NCBI RefSeq assembly: GCF_037963145.1 | Contig: NZ_CP150144.1 | Span: 3,224,001 to 3,288,000, forward strand | Source of the DNA: Oceanobacillus sp. FSL K6-2867 | GTDB taxonomy: Bacteria; Bacillota; Bacilli; Bacillales; Amphibacillaceae | Length of the DNA stretch: 64,000 bases | Direction: 5' to 3' | Shown here: piece by piece, positions 29,670 to 39,041 of the stretch | Position numbering within the stretch: position 1 is the stretch's first letter | How the letters are laid out: the number at the start of each line of letters is the position of its first letter | The notes under the pieces: model-generated | Databases searched by the model: none | The model's input: the letters and a program-made list of their open reading frames with translations, nothing else | Told to the model about the DNA's origin: nothing | Translations under genes and position numbers: made by a program

Positions 29670-31214
29670 ATGGTATTAAAAACTTTTGTCAATGAGCCGG
29701 AAATAGTGTGGGGGAAGGAGGAAATTGAAAAGTTACAGAAAGAACTAGATTACGTGAAGAAGCAATTTAATACCAATTACCCGCTATTCATATCGGATAA
29801 AAAGATAATGACGAAAGAAAAAAAAGCATCCATTAATCCTAGTAATCATGAAGAAGTGGTCGGCTATGTAAGTCAGGCAGATAAAGCACATATTAATGAT
29901 GCGATTAAAGCTGCTGAGGATTCATTTCAAGTTTGGAGTACGAAGACATTTACAGAACGTGCTCAATATATTGAAAAAATAGGGCACTTGGTACGCGAAA
30001 AAAAACTTGAACTAACTGCTTGGCTTATCTATGAATCTGGAAAAAATAAGAATGAAGCAGAAGGGGAAATAAACGAAGCAATAGATTTTATTGAAATGTA
30101 TGCCCAAGAGGCGAGAAAGCTCGATGATGGAGCAACGTTAATAGCGATGGATGGTATAAAAAACGAAATGATATATTTGCCGTTAGGTGTTGGAGTTATC
30201 ATTCCTCCATGGAACTTCCCGCTTGCGATTTTACTAGGATTAACCGTATCTGCCATCGTTACAGGAAATACAGTCTTAGTGAAACCATCATCGTCAACAC
30301 CTGTCATAGGAGCAAAGTTTATGGAAATCACAAGAGAAGCAGGTCTACCGAATGGTGTGATCAACTTTGTCCCTGGCTCGTCTAGTAAGATAGGAAATTA
30401 TATGGTGAGTCACCGAGACGTTAGTTTCATTTCGTTTACAGGTTCCATGCAAGCAGCTTTGCAAATTGATGAATTGGCCCATCAGCAAGTTCCCAACCAA
30501 CGATTCGTAAAACGAGTGGTTGCTGAAATGGGTGGGAAAGGCGGTATTGTTGTAGATGAAACGGCGAACTTAGACCGAGCTGCAGATGCCATTGTAAACT
30601 CAGCTTTTGGATATCAAGGACAAAAGTGTTCGGCAGGGTCAAGAGCGATTATTCACGAAGAGGTGTATGAAGCGTTAATTGATAAAATTATCGAACGAAC
30701 AAAAACATTGTCCATCGGCCCATCTATAGATGATACGTTTATTGGACCTGTAATTGATGAAAGTGCGTATGAAAAAATTACTTCCTATATTGAAATAGGT
30801 AAAAAAGAATCATCTTTAATATATGGCGGAAAAGCAGATAAACAAACAGGTTATTTTATAGAACCAACAATCTTTATCGATGCCAAGCCATCGTCTAACC
30901 TTATGCAGGAAGAAATTTTTGGCCCAGTTTTATCAATTTCTAAAGTAAAGAATTACCAAGAAGGAATCGATGTCTACAACAATACAAATTACGGCTTAAC
31001 AGGGGCTTTCTTTACAGAAAGCGATGAGAGAAAAGCAAATGCACATAAAACAATGGTATGTGGGAATTTGTTTATTAACGGAAAATGTACAGGTGCAGTC
31101 GTAGGTGTGCAGCCGTTCGGTGGATATTATATGTCAGGTACAGGATCTAAAATCGGAACCCATGAATTTCTAATGAACTTTGTACATTCAAAAACGATTT
31201 CTGAGAATCTGTAA
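29670..31214 (+). CDS. Aldehyde dehydrogenase, 1-pyrroline-5-carboxylate dehydrogenase (RocA/PruA) type
   Basis: The start ATG 29670 has AAAGAGG eight bases upstream (514 aa, as in Bacillus RocA). The catalytic pair is present: Glu286 in VVAEMGGK and Cys320 in GQKCSAGSRA, with the cofactor motif FTGS and PPWNFP. The N-terminal YPLFISDKKIMT and the ending CTGAVVGVQPFGGYYMSGTGSK are those of P5C dehydrogenases, which oxidise glutamate semialdehyde to glutamate. It is divergent from standard RocA, so another semialdehyde is possible. It is the first intact gene before a Rieske oxygenase, which suggests the demethylated product is proline-like. Confidence 0.82.
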   Translation: MVLKTFVNEPEIVWGKEEIEKLQKELDYVKKQFNTNYPLFISDKKIMTKEKKASINPSNHEEVVGYVSQADKAHINDAIKAAEDSFQVWSTKTFTERAQYIEKIGHLVREKKLELTAWLIYESGKNKNEAEGEINEAIDFIEMYAQEARKLDDGATLIAMDGIKNEMIYLPLGVGVIIPPWNFPLAILLGLTVSAIVTGNTVLVKPSSSTPVIGAKFMEITREAGLPNGVINFVPGSSSKIGNYMVSHRDVSFISFTGSMQAALQIDELAHQQVPNQRFVKRVVAEMGGKGGIVVDETANLDRAADAIVNSAFGYQGQKCSAGSRAIIHEEVYEALIDKIIERTKTLSIGPSIDDTFIGPVIDESAYEKITSYIEIGKKESSLIYGGKADKQTGYFIEPTIFIDAKPSSNLMQEEIFGPVLSISKVKNYQEGIDVYNNTNYGLTGAFFTESDERKANAHKTMVCGNLFINGKCTGAVVGVQPFGGYYMSGTGSKIGTHEFLMNFVHSKTISENL

Positions 31215-31348
31215 GTGCACGCGAAAAACTAACATTCGTTTAAAAAACTTTACTGCGGTAAGAACATAAAAAAGTTTAGGCAATTATGGATTATTAGAGA
31301 AAAAGTATTTGATTATCAAAAAATGGTATAAAGTGAGGAGAGATTTTA

Positions 31349-32515
31349 ATGTCGGCAAAATTAATAGAAGGTGGATTTCCAGAACACGCCCGATTTGAAC
31401 CTACATTTAAAAGAGGCGCATATTATGATACAGAATATTTTAATAAAGAATTAAGTAATATTTGGTTTAAAACATGGCTATGTGCAGGAAGGGTAGAAGA
31501 AGTTCCAAAAACTGGAGATTATATTACGGCTACAATAGCCGATGAGAACGTAATCATTATACGTTCGGACGATGGTTCGATTAACACATTTTTCAATGTT
31601 TGCCGCCATCGAGGATCAAGGTTATGCGGTACAGAAGACGGAAACTTTACTAGCGGTTTCATTACCTGCCCGTATCATAGCTGGATGTACGATGGAAGTA
31701 CCGGTGAATTAGTGAACGCTCCCAATATACCGGAAGATGATCAGGATTTCGATAAATCGGAACGTTCCCTTATGGGAGTAAAGACAGAGATATGGGATGG
31801 TTATATTTGGATTAATTTTGATGAAAATGCACCAGATTTAAAAGAAAGTTTCAACTTACCAGCGTCTTGGAAACGATACAACCAATATGATATGAAGAAT
31901 TTAAAGTTAGCGGAGAAAAGGACATATACCGTTAAAGCAAATTGGAAATTTATTATGGAAAATGCCTCTGAATGTTACCATTGTGGAAATATTCATCCGG
32001 AATTAAGTCGAGTAACTCCACCGAGCCGTGCTCGAGTAAGAATCGATGATGATATACCAGAAACGGAAGTAGTGAGACATACGGGGGGGATGGATATACG
32101 AAGAGGTTTCGATCGTGTAAATATTGACGGAAAAGCATATCGTAAAACCTTCCCAGGACTCGATGAAAAAGAAACACGTAAGATTTATTATTTGCATATT
32201 TATCCCCATTCATTTATTGGAATGGCAGCGGATTATGTGGTGATGGTGTCGTTTTTTCCGGTCAGTCCTGAGGAAACAATCGTTCAGGCATATTGGATGT
32301 TTGAACAGCATGTCGTTGACAATGAGGAATTTATTCAAGATGCAATTGACTTTTGGGACACCACGAATAAACAGGATTTTGAAGAATGTGAGTTAGTGCA
32401 TCTAGGAAATCGTTCAATCGCCTATAAGGATGGTGGAATCCTAACACCAACTGAATGGAGAACAGCAGAATTTAAACATTATGTCCAGTCCAAAGTAGAG
32501 TCTTCATCCGATTAA
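31349..32515 (+). CDS. Rieske non-heme iron oxygenase, quaternary-amine demethylase type
   Basis: A 388-aa oxygenase alpha subunit. The Rieske cluster ligands are Cys85-His87 (CRHRGSRLC) and Cys107-His110 (CPYHSW). The mononuclear iron site is His211 and His216 in SECYHCGNIHPEL with Asp343 in NKQDFEECE. The residue bridging the two sites is Glu208 instead of the usual Asp, a feature I recall from carnitine monooxygenase CntA. Sequence style (RGAYYDTEYFNKELSNIWFKTW) fits the GbcA/CntA/Stc2 group that removes methyl groups from glycine betaine, carnitine or proline betaine. The ferredoxin, reductase and betaine importer nearby support this. The precise substrate is inferred. Confidence 0.88.
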   Translation: MSAKLIEGGFPEHARFEPTFKRGAYYDTEYFNKELSNIWFKTWLCAGRVEEVPKTGDYITATIADENVIIIRSDDGSINTFFNVCRHRGSRLCGTEDGNFTSGFITCPYHSWMYDGSTGELVNAPNIPEDDQDFDKSERSLMGVKTEIWDGYIWINFDENAPDLKESFNLPASWKRYNQYDMKNLKLAEKRTYTVKANWKFIMENASECYHCGNIHPELSRVTPPSRARVRIDDDIPETEVVRHTGGMDIRRGFDRVNIDGKAYRKTFPGLDEKETRKIYYLHIYPHSFIGMAADYVVMVSFFPVSPEETIVQAYWMFEQHVVDNEEFIQDAIDFWDTTNKQDFEECELVHLGNRSIAYKDGGILTPTEWRTAEFKHYVQSKVESSSD

Positions 32516-32545
32516 ACCCAATAATTTTATGCGGAGGGATTCACC

Positions 32546-32863
32546 ATGAAGGGTGTGAAGCAATCGGTGTTTGTGTTAAAAAGTGAAGAGCTGATTGAGG
32601 GAGAACCTCAGGATGTTGTGGTTAATGGCAATGTTGTTTTGGTAGCACGAATAGGAGGAGAGATATACGCTGTAGAAGGTATTTGCACCCATGCATATGC
32701 AGAGTTAATAGATGGAGATTTGGATGAACATTGTTTAGTTTGCCCATTGCATTTTGCTTGTTTTGACATTCGGAATGGAATAGTGTTGGAAGGTCCTGCG
32801 AATGTACCGCTTACGACGTATGAAGTTGAGGAAAGGGACGGGAAGATTTGGATAAATGAATAA
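32546..32863 (+). CDS. Rieske [2Fe-2S] ferredoxin
   Basis: A 105-aa single-domain ferredoxin with cluster ligands Cys47-His49 (CTHAYAEL) and Cys66-His69 (CPLHFACF). Such small Rieske ferredoxins carry electrons from an FAD reductase to a Rieske oxygenase. It lies between the oxygenase and the reductase, with a GGAGGG site 30 bp after the oxygenase stop, so it is the middle component of a three-part system. Confidence 0.92.
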   Translation: MKGVKQSVFVLKSEELIEGEPQDVVVNGNVVLVARIGGEIYAVEGICTHAYAELIDGDLDEHCLVCPLHFACFDIRNGIVLEGPANVPLTTYEVEERDGKIWINE

Positions 32864-32883
32864 TTATATGAGGGAGGGTTATC

Positions 32884-34101
32884 ATGCCAGATTATCAATC
32901 TATCATAATTATTGGCGGAGGAATTGCAGGCACAAACGCTGCACTACAATTACGAAAAGGTGGATTCAAAGGGAATATTAGTCTGTTTGATTGCACGCCA
33001 GATATGCCTTATGATCGCCCTCCTTTATCAAAAGAGTTTATGTTAGGAGAAGTGGAAGAATCAGATGTTTTATTAGTTGACCCTTCGGTGTTTGAGGATC
33101 TAAATATTGATTTACATCTAGGCGTCCTAATAAAAGATGTTGATCCTCATAAACAGGAAATTCGAACAGAAGATGGTGTGACGTATTTCTATGATAAATT
33201 ATTACTTGCCACAGGTTCGACGTTAAGAAAACTGCTGATTGAAGGGAGCACACTTGATAATATCTTCTATTTAAAAACATTATCTGATGCGAAAAAAATT
33301 AAGAAACAACTAGGTGAAATTAATAAAGTGGTTATTATTGGTGCAGGTTTCATTGGAGCAGAATTAGCCTCTGTTTGCCGTGCGCAAGGAATAGAGGTGA
33401 CGATTATGGAGCGCTCTAGTGTGCCAATGGCTCAAGTTTTAGGAGAAGAAATTGGCGAATATGTGTTGCGGCTTCATCACAATCATGGTGTTGATTTCAT
33501 CACAAATGATTCAATCAAAGCGTTTCACGGAGACAAAAAAGTGGAGAAGGTTGAGACAACAAACGGTAAAAGTATTGATTGTCAAGCTGTTGTTATCGGT
33601 ATTGGCGTAGAGCCGAACATGATTTTTACACATCAAGACTTAGAAGTGAATAGAGGGTATATTGTAAATGAATTTGGAGAAACATCCCTACCAAATGTGT
33701 ATGCTGCCGGAGATTGTGTGATGTGGCCGTACAAAGATGAGCTAATTCATGTGGAACACTGGGATCATGCGGTAAACCATGGGCAAGTCGTTGCAAAGAA
33801 TATGGTTCATGAAAAAGTTGAAAGGTATATACGCGTCCCATATTTCTGGTCAGATCAGTATAATACTCGTTTACAATATATTGGGTATGCGAAAAGCTGG
33901 AATAAAACGGTGGTACGGGGAAATAAGGATGCTGGAGAATTTACGTACTTTTATTTGGATAAAGAAAATGTCATTCTTGCTGCTATGATTGTAAACGAAC
34001 CTAAAAATGTATTGCCTATTCGAAAGTTGATTAATAAGGGAAGTAGCATTGATATAGATGCTTTGCAAAATACTGAAGTATCGTTGAAAAAGTTGAGTTA
34101 A
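32884..34101 (+). CDS. FAD-dependent NAD(P)H:ferredoxin reductase
   Basis: A 405-aa flavoprotein of the HcaD/ThcD/BphA4 group. The FAD-binding GGGIAG lies at about residues 12-17, the NAD(P)H-binding GAGFIGAE at about 155-162, and the flavin-contact segment VYAAGDC at about 278-284. The family C-terminal dimerisation domain includes PYFWSDQYNTRLQYIG. It oxidises NAD(P)H and reduces the adjacent Rieske ferredoxin. The gene follows the ferredoxin by 20 bp with a GGAGGG site. Confidence 0.92.
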   Translation: MPDYQSIIIIGGGIAGTNAALQLRKGGFKGNISLFDCTPDMPYDRPPLSKEFMLGEVEESDVLLVDPSVFEDLNIDLHLGVLIKDVDPHKQEIRTEDGVTYFYDKLLLATGSTLRKLLIEGSTLDNIFYLKTLSDAKKIKKQLGEINKVVIIGAGFIGAELASVCRAQGIEVTIMERSSVPMAQVLGEEIGEYVLRLHHNHGVDFITNDSIKAFHGDKKVEKVETTNGKSIDCQAVVIGIGVEPNMIFTHQDLEVNRGYIVNEFGETSLPNVYAAGDCVMWPYKDELIHVEHWDHAVNHGQVVAKNMVHEKVERYIRVPYFWSDQYNTRLQYIGYAKSWNKTVVRGNKDAGEFTYFYLDKENVILAAMIVNEPKNVLPIRKLINKGSSIDIDALQNTEVSLKKLS

Positions 34102-34189
34102 CTAAAAACGTTCGAAAAAATGGATATTAGCTGCAGCGCATGGCTTATTAATGAGCAATATGCAAATTCATAGGGGGAGGATTTAGTAT

Positions 34190-35233
34190 ATGAAAGCAGT
34201 GAGAGTAACAGGGTATGGAGGTTTGGATAAGCTTGAAGTAGCGAAAGTACCCATTCCAGTTCCAAAGACTGGTGAAGTAGTGATTAAAGTTCATGCATGT
34301 GGGATCAATAAATCAGATATCAATATGCGGGAAGGTGCCTATGGTACGGATATTGATAAGGAACAGTTGGCTGGCTGGAGAAGAGAAGGGGTTACTTTTC
34401 CAAGAATTCCCGGCTCGGATATTGTGGGCGAAATTATGGACATAGGTGCAGATGTAGGAAAAGATTATTTAAATCAAAAAGTCATTTTGTTTCCGTTTCA
34501 ATCACAGTTTAAAAATGGCGAGGAAGATATTACGTACATTGGCTCCGAATATGATGGGGGTTATGCTGAGTATGTAGTATGGCCGGCTGAATTATGTTTC
34601 CCTATCCCTTTAAAGGAATATGCTGAAAGTGCTACATTTCCTGTTAGTGCTTTAACCTCCTGGCATAAAATTAATCGAACGAATCTGAAAGAAGGAGAGA
34701 CCGTGCTTGTAACTGGGGCAACGGGGGGAGTCGGTTCTTTTAATGTACAAATTGCTGCTAAAGTATTTGGAACGAAAGTGATTGCAGTTGTCGGTGATTT
34801 AAATCAAAAAGATCGATTGCTGCATTTAGGAGCTAGTAATGTCGTTTCTTACCGCTCGGAAACATTGATGGAAGATATTCTTGATGTAGCTAATGGTTCC
34901 GTAGATGCTGTTCTTGATGTTGTAGGTGAACCCTTATTTGCTACTTCACTTGCTGTTCTTAGGCGAGAAGGTCGCTTTAACACATCAGGTGGTATTGCCG
35001 GTTCCGTTGCTGAACTTGATTTAAGAACATTATATTTGAAATATCTTACTTTAATTGGATCTACCCCCGGTGCAAAATCGACAATAAAGGAATTTCAAGA
35101 TTTATTACAGGCAATATCAGATGGAAAAGTGGAACCGACGCTGGATTGTACATTCCCATTAGAAGAAGCAAAAGCAGCACAAAGTTACTTTAAAGAATCA
35201 GGGAAAATTGGAAAAGTAGTTCTTATTCCATAA
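34190..35233 (+). CDS. MDR-family zinc-independent quinone oxidoreductase-like protein
   Basis: A 347-aa medium-chain dehydrogenase/reductase. It has the GroES-like N-terminal domain (VHACGINKSDINMREG, PRIPGSDIVGEI) and the NADPH-binding GATGGVGSFNVQIAAKVFG. The catalytic-zinc cysteine arrangement of alcohol dehydrogenases is absent, as in quinone oxidoreductases and enoyl reductases. AGGGGGAGG precedes the ATG. In the betaine block it could reduce an enal, quinone or acryloyl-type by-product; its neighbour is DddP-like, and acryloyl-CoA reductases are also MDR proteins, but there is no direct evidence for that. Confidence 0.82.
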   Translation: MKAVRVTGYGGLDKLEVAKVPIPVPKTGEVVIKVHACGINKSDINMREGAYGTDIDKEQLAGWRREGVTFPRIPGSDIVGEIMDIGADVGKDYLNQKVILFPFQSQFKNGEEDITYIGSEYDGGYAEYVVWPAELCFPIPLKEYAESATFPVSALTSWHKINRTNLKEGETVLVTGATGGVGSFNVQIAAKVFGTKVIAVVGDLNQKDRLLHLGASNVVSYRSETLMEDILDVANGSVDAVLDVVGEPLFATSLAVLRREGRFNTSGGIAGSVAELDLRTLYLKYLTLIGSTPGAKSTIKEFQDLLQAISDGKVEPTLDCTFPLEEAKAAQSYFKESGKIGKVVLIP

Positions 35234-35321
35234 GTAGCATGCATGTGGTATAAAGAATAACTTTAGTAAATAAATGGTAGATTCCTTGAAATTAATGGAT
35301 AAACAAAAGGAGAGGTTACAA

Positions 35322-36566
35322 TTGAATATGACGAGTGCTAAGGAAATTTTACGGTCCCCATTTGGGACAATAAGTAATGAAAAGGCACAAATAGATGCTG
35401 TTCGCATGAGGGAATATCGATTGAATCGTGTTAGACAACAATTAACACAACTGGGATATGGCGGTCTTTTAACTGCCGATCCAATTAATATTCTATATAC
35501 GACAGGCTTTCGTAATATGGCATTATATATGATGCGTAACCCTTCTCAATATGTTTATATCCCTGTAGATGGCCCCATTGTTTTGTTTGATTACCCAGGA
35601 AGTGAGCATTTAGCGGAAGGGCTGGAAACAATTGATGAAGTCCGTTCCGGGATTACTGTGTCTTATGGTGTATCTGGTAACAGACTTGGAGAAAATGCGA
35701 AAAAATTTGCTAGCGAAATCCGAACCTTAGTTAAGAAACATGGTGGGGTTGGCAGTGCACTTGCGATAGATGGAATACCTCCCATTTCAGTCATCGCTCT
35801 TATGGAAGAAGGTATAAAAGTGGTTGATGGGCGTACTCCGATTGAACGTGCACGAGCTGTGAAATCAGAGGAAGAAATACAGTGTTTACGTATTTCCATG
35901 AAAATTGTTGATGAGGCACTGGTCAAGATAAGAACAGCACTTCAACCTGGTATAACAGAGAACGAACTTTGGTCTATATTGCATCAAACAAATATTTCAA
36001 ATGGTGGGAACTATATTGATACAAGGTTACTTAGCTCAGGGCCGCGAACGAATCCTTTTTTTCAGGAGGCAAGCGACCGCGTTATTCAAGCAGGGGAATT
36101 GGTTGTATTGGATACGGATACAGTTGGCCCCTTTGGATATTATGCTGATATATCTCGTACATTTTATTGCGGGGAAGGTGAACCAACAGATGAACAACGG
36201 CGACTGTATAATACGGCATTCGAGCATATAGAATGGAATGCTTCCATTATAAAACCTGGCATGACGTTTAGAGAATTTGCAGATAAAAGTTGGGAAATAC
36301 CAAAGGAATTTTTTGCTAATCGATACTCGGCAATTGCCCATGGATGCGGATTTAGTAGTGAGTACCCTTATATCGTACCTAAGGCAGACTTTGATGAAAG
36401 GGGATTCGATGGGGTAATTGAGGAAAATATGGTTTTATCCGTTGAAAGTTATATCGGGGCAAAAGGAGGGGCAGAGGGTGTAAAACTTGAACAGGAGTAT
36501 TTAGTGACTCCGGAAGGGGTTGTAAGATTTTCAGACTTTCCATTTGAAGAGAAGTTGTTGTATTAA
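35322..36566 (+). CDS. M24 peptidase-fold protein close to the DMSP lyase DddP
   Basis: The start is TTG 35322 or ATG 35328 (GGAGAGG at 35309-35315), giving about 414 aa; an upstream frame from 35274 lacks a site. It resembles DddP throughout: RMREYRLNRV, DPINILYTTGFRNM, IDTRLLSSGPRTNPFFQE and VLDTDTVGPFGYYADISRT. The five metal ligands of that family seem kept (DTD, ADISR, AHG, VES, KLEQE). However, the position I recall as the catalytic Asp of DddP (GLCDEWP) is Ser here (GFSSEYP). It could be a divergent DMSP lyase, an Xaa-Pro-type peptidase, or a hydrolase of another betaine product. Confidence 0.75.
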   Translation: MNMTSAKEILRSPFGTISNEKAQIDAVRMREYRLNRVRQQLTQLGYGGLLTADPINILYTTGFRNMALYMMRNPSQYVYIPVDGPIVLFDYPGSEHLAEGLETIDEVRSGITVSYGVSGNRLGENAKKFASEIRTLVKKHGGVGSALAIDGIPPISVIALMEEGIKVVDGRTPIERARAVKSEEEIQCLRISMKIVDEALVKIRTALQPGITENELWSILHQTNISNGGNYIDTRLLSSGPRTNPFFQEASDRVIQAGELVVLDTDTVGPFGYYADISRTFYCGEGEPTDEQRRLYNTAFEHIEWNASIIKPGMTFREFADKSWEIPKEFFANRYSAIAHGCGFSSEYPYIVPKADFDERGFDGVIEENMVLSVESYIGAKGGAEGVKLEQEYLVTPEGVVRFSDFPFEEKLLY

Positions 36567-36648
36567 ATAACGTTTTATCTTTGTTCATGACATTGTTTAC
36601 TAATAAATATTTTATAGGTCAGGGTCTTCGTGAAGAGCAATTGAACAT

Positions 36649-36854
36649 GAGGTTGGGACATAACTAGAATATTTAACTTAAAAACCGAACGACAAATTTA
36701 GCGTAGAAAATATATACTTCTGAGACATTGAAGTGAAGTTGTACAATATGGTTCACCATCAGCCTCTGGATCCGCAAAGTATATTTTCGAAGCAGGATGT
36801 TTGCACCATTCATGTACGGATTCCAGTTGCTAAAAACACATTTGTCCTTGCCTC
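36649..36854. repeat. Decayed hairpin-forming intergenic repeat
   Basis: The gap 36567-36941 has no gene but contains a structured unit. GAGGTTGGGACA (36649-36660) faces TGTCCTTGCCTC (36843-36854), 9 of 12 bases complementary. Inside, AAAATATATACTT (36707-36719) faces AAGTATATTTT (36778-36788). The GGTTGGGACATAAC...TGTCC pattern resembles an interspersed intergenic repeat I remember from Oceanobacillus-type genomes, so this is likely an old copy. Confidence 0.45.
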
Positions 36855-36941
36855 TAATTAGTTTCCTTTTTATACACTGGAAAAACAGTAGGTTTGAAAT
36901 CAATAAAATATCTTATTAAAAAGATAGAAGGGGTGAAGGTT

Positions 36942-38144
36942 GTGTCGGTCATATCCGTTAATAACTTGACTAAAGTATTTGGAAAAAATGCTAAGCAGGC
37001 AATAAAGTTATTAAATGAAGGGATATCCAAGAATGAAATACTTAAAAAAACAGGTAGTACGATAGGTGTGAATCGGGCTTCTTTTTCTGTTTCTACTGGG
37101 GAAACCTTTGTAATAATGGGGTTATCTGGTAGTGGAAAGTCGACATTAATTCGTTTAATTAACCGTCTGATTGAACCAACAGAGGGAAGTATTTTGATAG
37201 AAGGTGAAGAGTTAGCAAAAATGGATAAACAATCCTTACGTAAAGTACGAAGAGAAAAGCTTGGGATGGTTTTTCAAAAGTTTGCGTTATTTCCACATAA
37301 GACAGTTTTGCAAAACACTGCATTTGGATTGGAAATTCAAAAAATGCCAAGAGAAGAGAGAGAGAGACAAGCACGAAAATCATTGGAATTGGTTGGATTA
37401 GAGGGATATGCAGATTTATATCCAAGTCAGCTGTCCGGTGGAATGCAACAGCGTGTGGGGTTAGCGCGTGCGTTAGCAAATAATCCTGAAGTTTTATTAA
37501 TGGATGAAGCGTTTTCTGCACTGGATCCCCTTATTCGAAAAGAAATGCAAGATGAATTAATAGAATTACAATCGAAGATGAAGAAAACGATTATATTTAT
37601 TACACATGACTTGGATGAAGCGCTGCGCTTAGGAGATCGAATTGCGTTAATGAAGGATGGAGCAATCGTTCAAATTGGTACTCCGGAAGAAATTTTAGTA
37701 GCTCCTGCGGATGGCTACGTGGAAAAATTCGTTGAAGATGTAGATCGTTCAAAAATATTAACTGCGCAACATATTATGAAACGTCCAGAAACTGTAAACT
37801 TGGACAAACATGGCCCGAATGTAGCACTTGAAAGAATGCGAGAAGTAGGAATTTCAGGGCTTTTTGTGGTGGACAGCAATCGCTATTTGAAAGGGTTTGT
37901 GACAGCAGATCTCCTACTGGATGCAAGGGGGAAAGGAATACAAAATTTAGGAGACGTAATGGAAAAGAATATTCTACAAGTGAATAAAAATACGCCAATG
38001 CACAGTATATTTAACATTATTTATAATTCACCTATACCAATCGCTGTTGTAGAAGATAAGAAGCTGATCGGTGTAATTGTACGTGGAGCAGTTATTGGAG
38101 CACTTGCTAAGGATAGCGAGGTGAATTTAAATTATGCTTTATGA
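36942..38144 (+). CDS. opuAA: Glycine betaine/proline betaine ABC transporter ATPase with CBS domains
   Basis: The start is GTG 36942, with GAAGGGG upstream, giving 400 aa; earlier in-frame codons have no site. The ATPase has Walker A GLSGSGKS, the Q-loop FQKFALFPHKTV, signature LSGGMQQR, Walker B LLMDEAFSALDP and the H-loop FITHD. Two CBS domains follow (about 270-400), which in OpuA-type importers gate transport by ionic strength. It overlaps the permease gene by 11 bp. In this context it probably imports the betaine that the Rieske system degrades. Confidence 0.92.
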   Translation: MSVISVNNLTKVFGKNAKQAIKLLNEGISKNEILKKTGSTIGVNRASFSVSTGETFVIMGLSGSGKSTLIRLINRLIEPTEGSILIEGEELAKMDKQSLRKVRREKLGMVFQKFALFPHKTVLQNTAFGLEIQKMPREERERQARKSLELVGLEGYADLYPSQLSGGMQQRVGLARALANNPEVLLMDEAFSALDPLIRKEMQDELIELQSKMKKTIIFITHDLDEALRLGDRIALMKDGAIVQIGTPEEILVAPADGYVEKFVEDVDRSKILTAQHIMKRPETVNLDKHGPNVALERMREVGISGLFVVDSNRYLKGFVTADLLLDARGKGIQNLGDVMEKNILQVNKNTPMHSIFNIIYNSPIPIAVVEDKKLIGVIVRGAVIGALAKDSEVNLNYAL

Positions 38145-38991
38145 TGTACTGGGCTTTTTGCCTGAGATTCCAATTGCTGATTGGATCGCAAATTCCGTGG
38201 ACCGGATAACAACTATGTTTTCTTTCTTCTTCAACCCATTTAAACTTCATTTTGGTAATTTCATGGATTTATTTTCTGAAACACTATCACTAATTCCACC
38301 GGTTATATTGATTTTGTTTATTGCGGTACTAGCCTTTTTTGCTTCAGGTAAGAAACTAGGACTTTCAATATTTTCAGTTATTAGTCTCTGGTTGGTGTAT
38401 AATCAGGGGGTTTGGGACTCGCTTATTCATACGTTTGCTTTAGTAATTGTTGCAAGTTTATTATCCGTTGTAATTGGGATACCAGTTGGAATACTGATGT
38501 CGAAAAATAGGTTAGCCGAATCAATTCTAACACCTATCCTAGACTTTATGCAAACAATGCCTGCGTTTGTATATTTAATACCTGCCGTTGCCTTTTTCGG
38601 TATTGGTATGGTACCAGGTGTTTTTGCATCATTGATTTTTGCAACACCACCAACGGTAAGATTAACAAACCTTGGTATTAAACAAGTTTCCTCAGAATTG
38701 ATTGAGGCATCAGATGCATATGGAAGTACAGGGGTTCAGAAGTTATTCAAGGTGGAATTACCAATGGCGAGAGAGTCGATTATGGCTGGGGTTAATCAAA
38801 CAATTATGCTAGCTTTGTCAATGGTTGTTATTGCGTCAATGATTGGTGCGAAAGGGTTAGGAATGCAGGTATTATCTGCCTTACAACGAGCGGAAACGGG
38901 AGCAGGATTTGTTGGCGGAATCGGAATTGTAATTTTAGCGATTATTATGGATCGATTTACAAAAAGTTTAAGGACAAGTAAAGATGTGTGA
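38134..38991 (+). CDS. opuAB: Glycine betaine/proline betaine ABC transporter permease
   Basis: A 285-aa permease with about seven hydrophobic segments, close to B. subtilis OpuAB in length. The binding-protein-dependent permease motif is seen as EASDAYGSTGVQKLFKVELPMARESIMAGVNQTIMLALSM, with the EA...G...PLA-type core that docks the ATPase. It overlaps the ATPase gene and is followed after 50 bp by the binding lipoprotein, the same A-B-C order as OpuA. Confidence 0.93.
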   Translation: MLYDVLGFLPEIPIADWIANSVDRITTMFSFFFNPFKLHFGNFMDLFSETLSLIPPVILILFIAVLAFFASGKKLGLSIFSVISLWLVYNQGVWDSLIHTFALVIVASLLSVVIGIPVGILMSKNRLAESILTPILDFMQTMPAFVYLIPAVAFFGIGMVPGVFASLIFATPPTVRLTNLGIKQVSSELIEASDAYGSTGVQKLFKVELPMARESIMAGVNQTIMLALSMVVIASMIGAKGLGMQVLSALQRAETGAGFVGGIGIVILAIIMDRFTKSLRTSKDV

Positions 38992-39041
38992 TTCATGATT
39001 TGACTTGAAATCTTAAAATATATTATAAAGGGGAGTTTGAA

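Noticed and set aside
34190..35233. Calling the MDR protein acryloyl-CoA reductase (AcuI)
   Set aside because: The general MDR pattern is clear, but I see no AcuI-specific motif; the idea rested only on the DddP-like neighbour.
35322..36566. Calling the M24 protein a DMSP lyase outright
   Set aside because: The position remembered as the catalytic Asp is Ser, so only DddP-like similarity is claimed.
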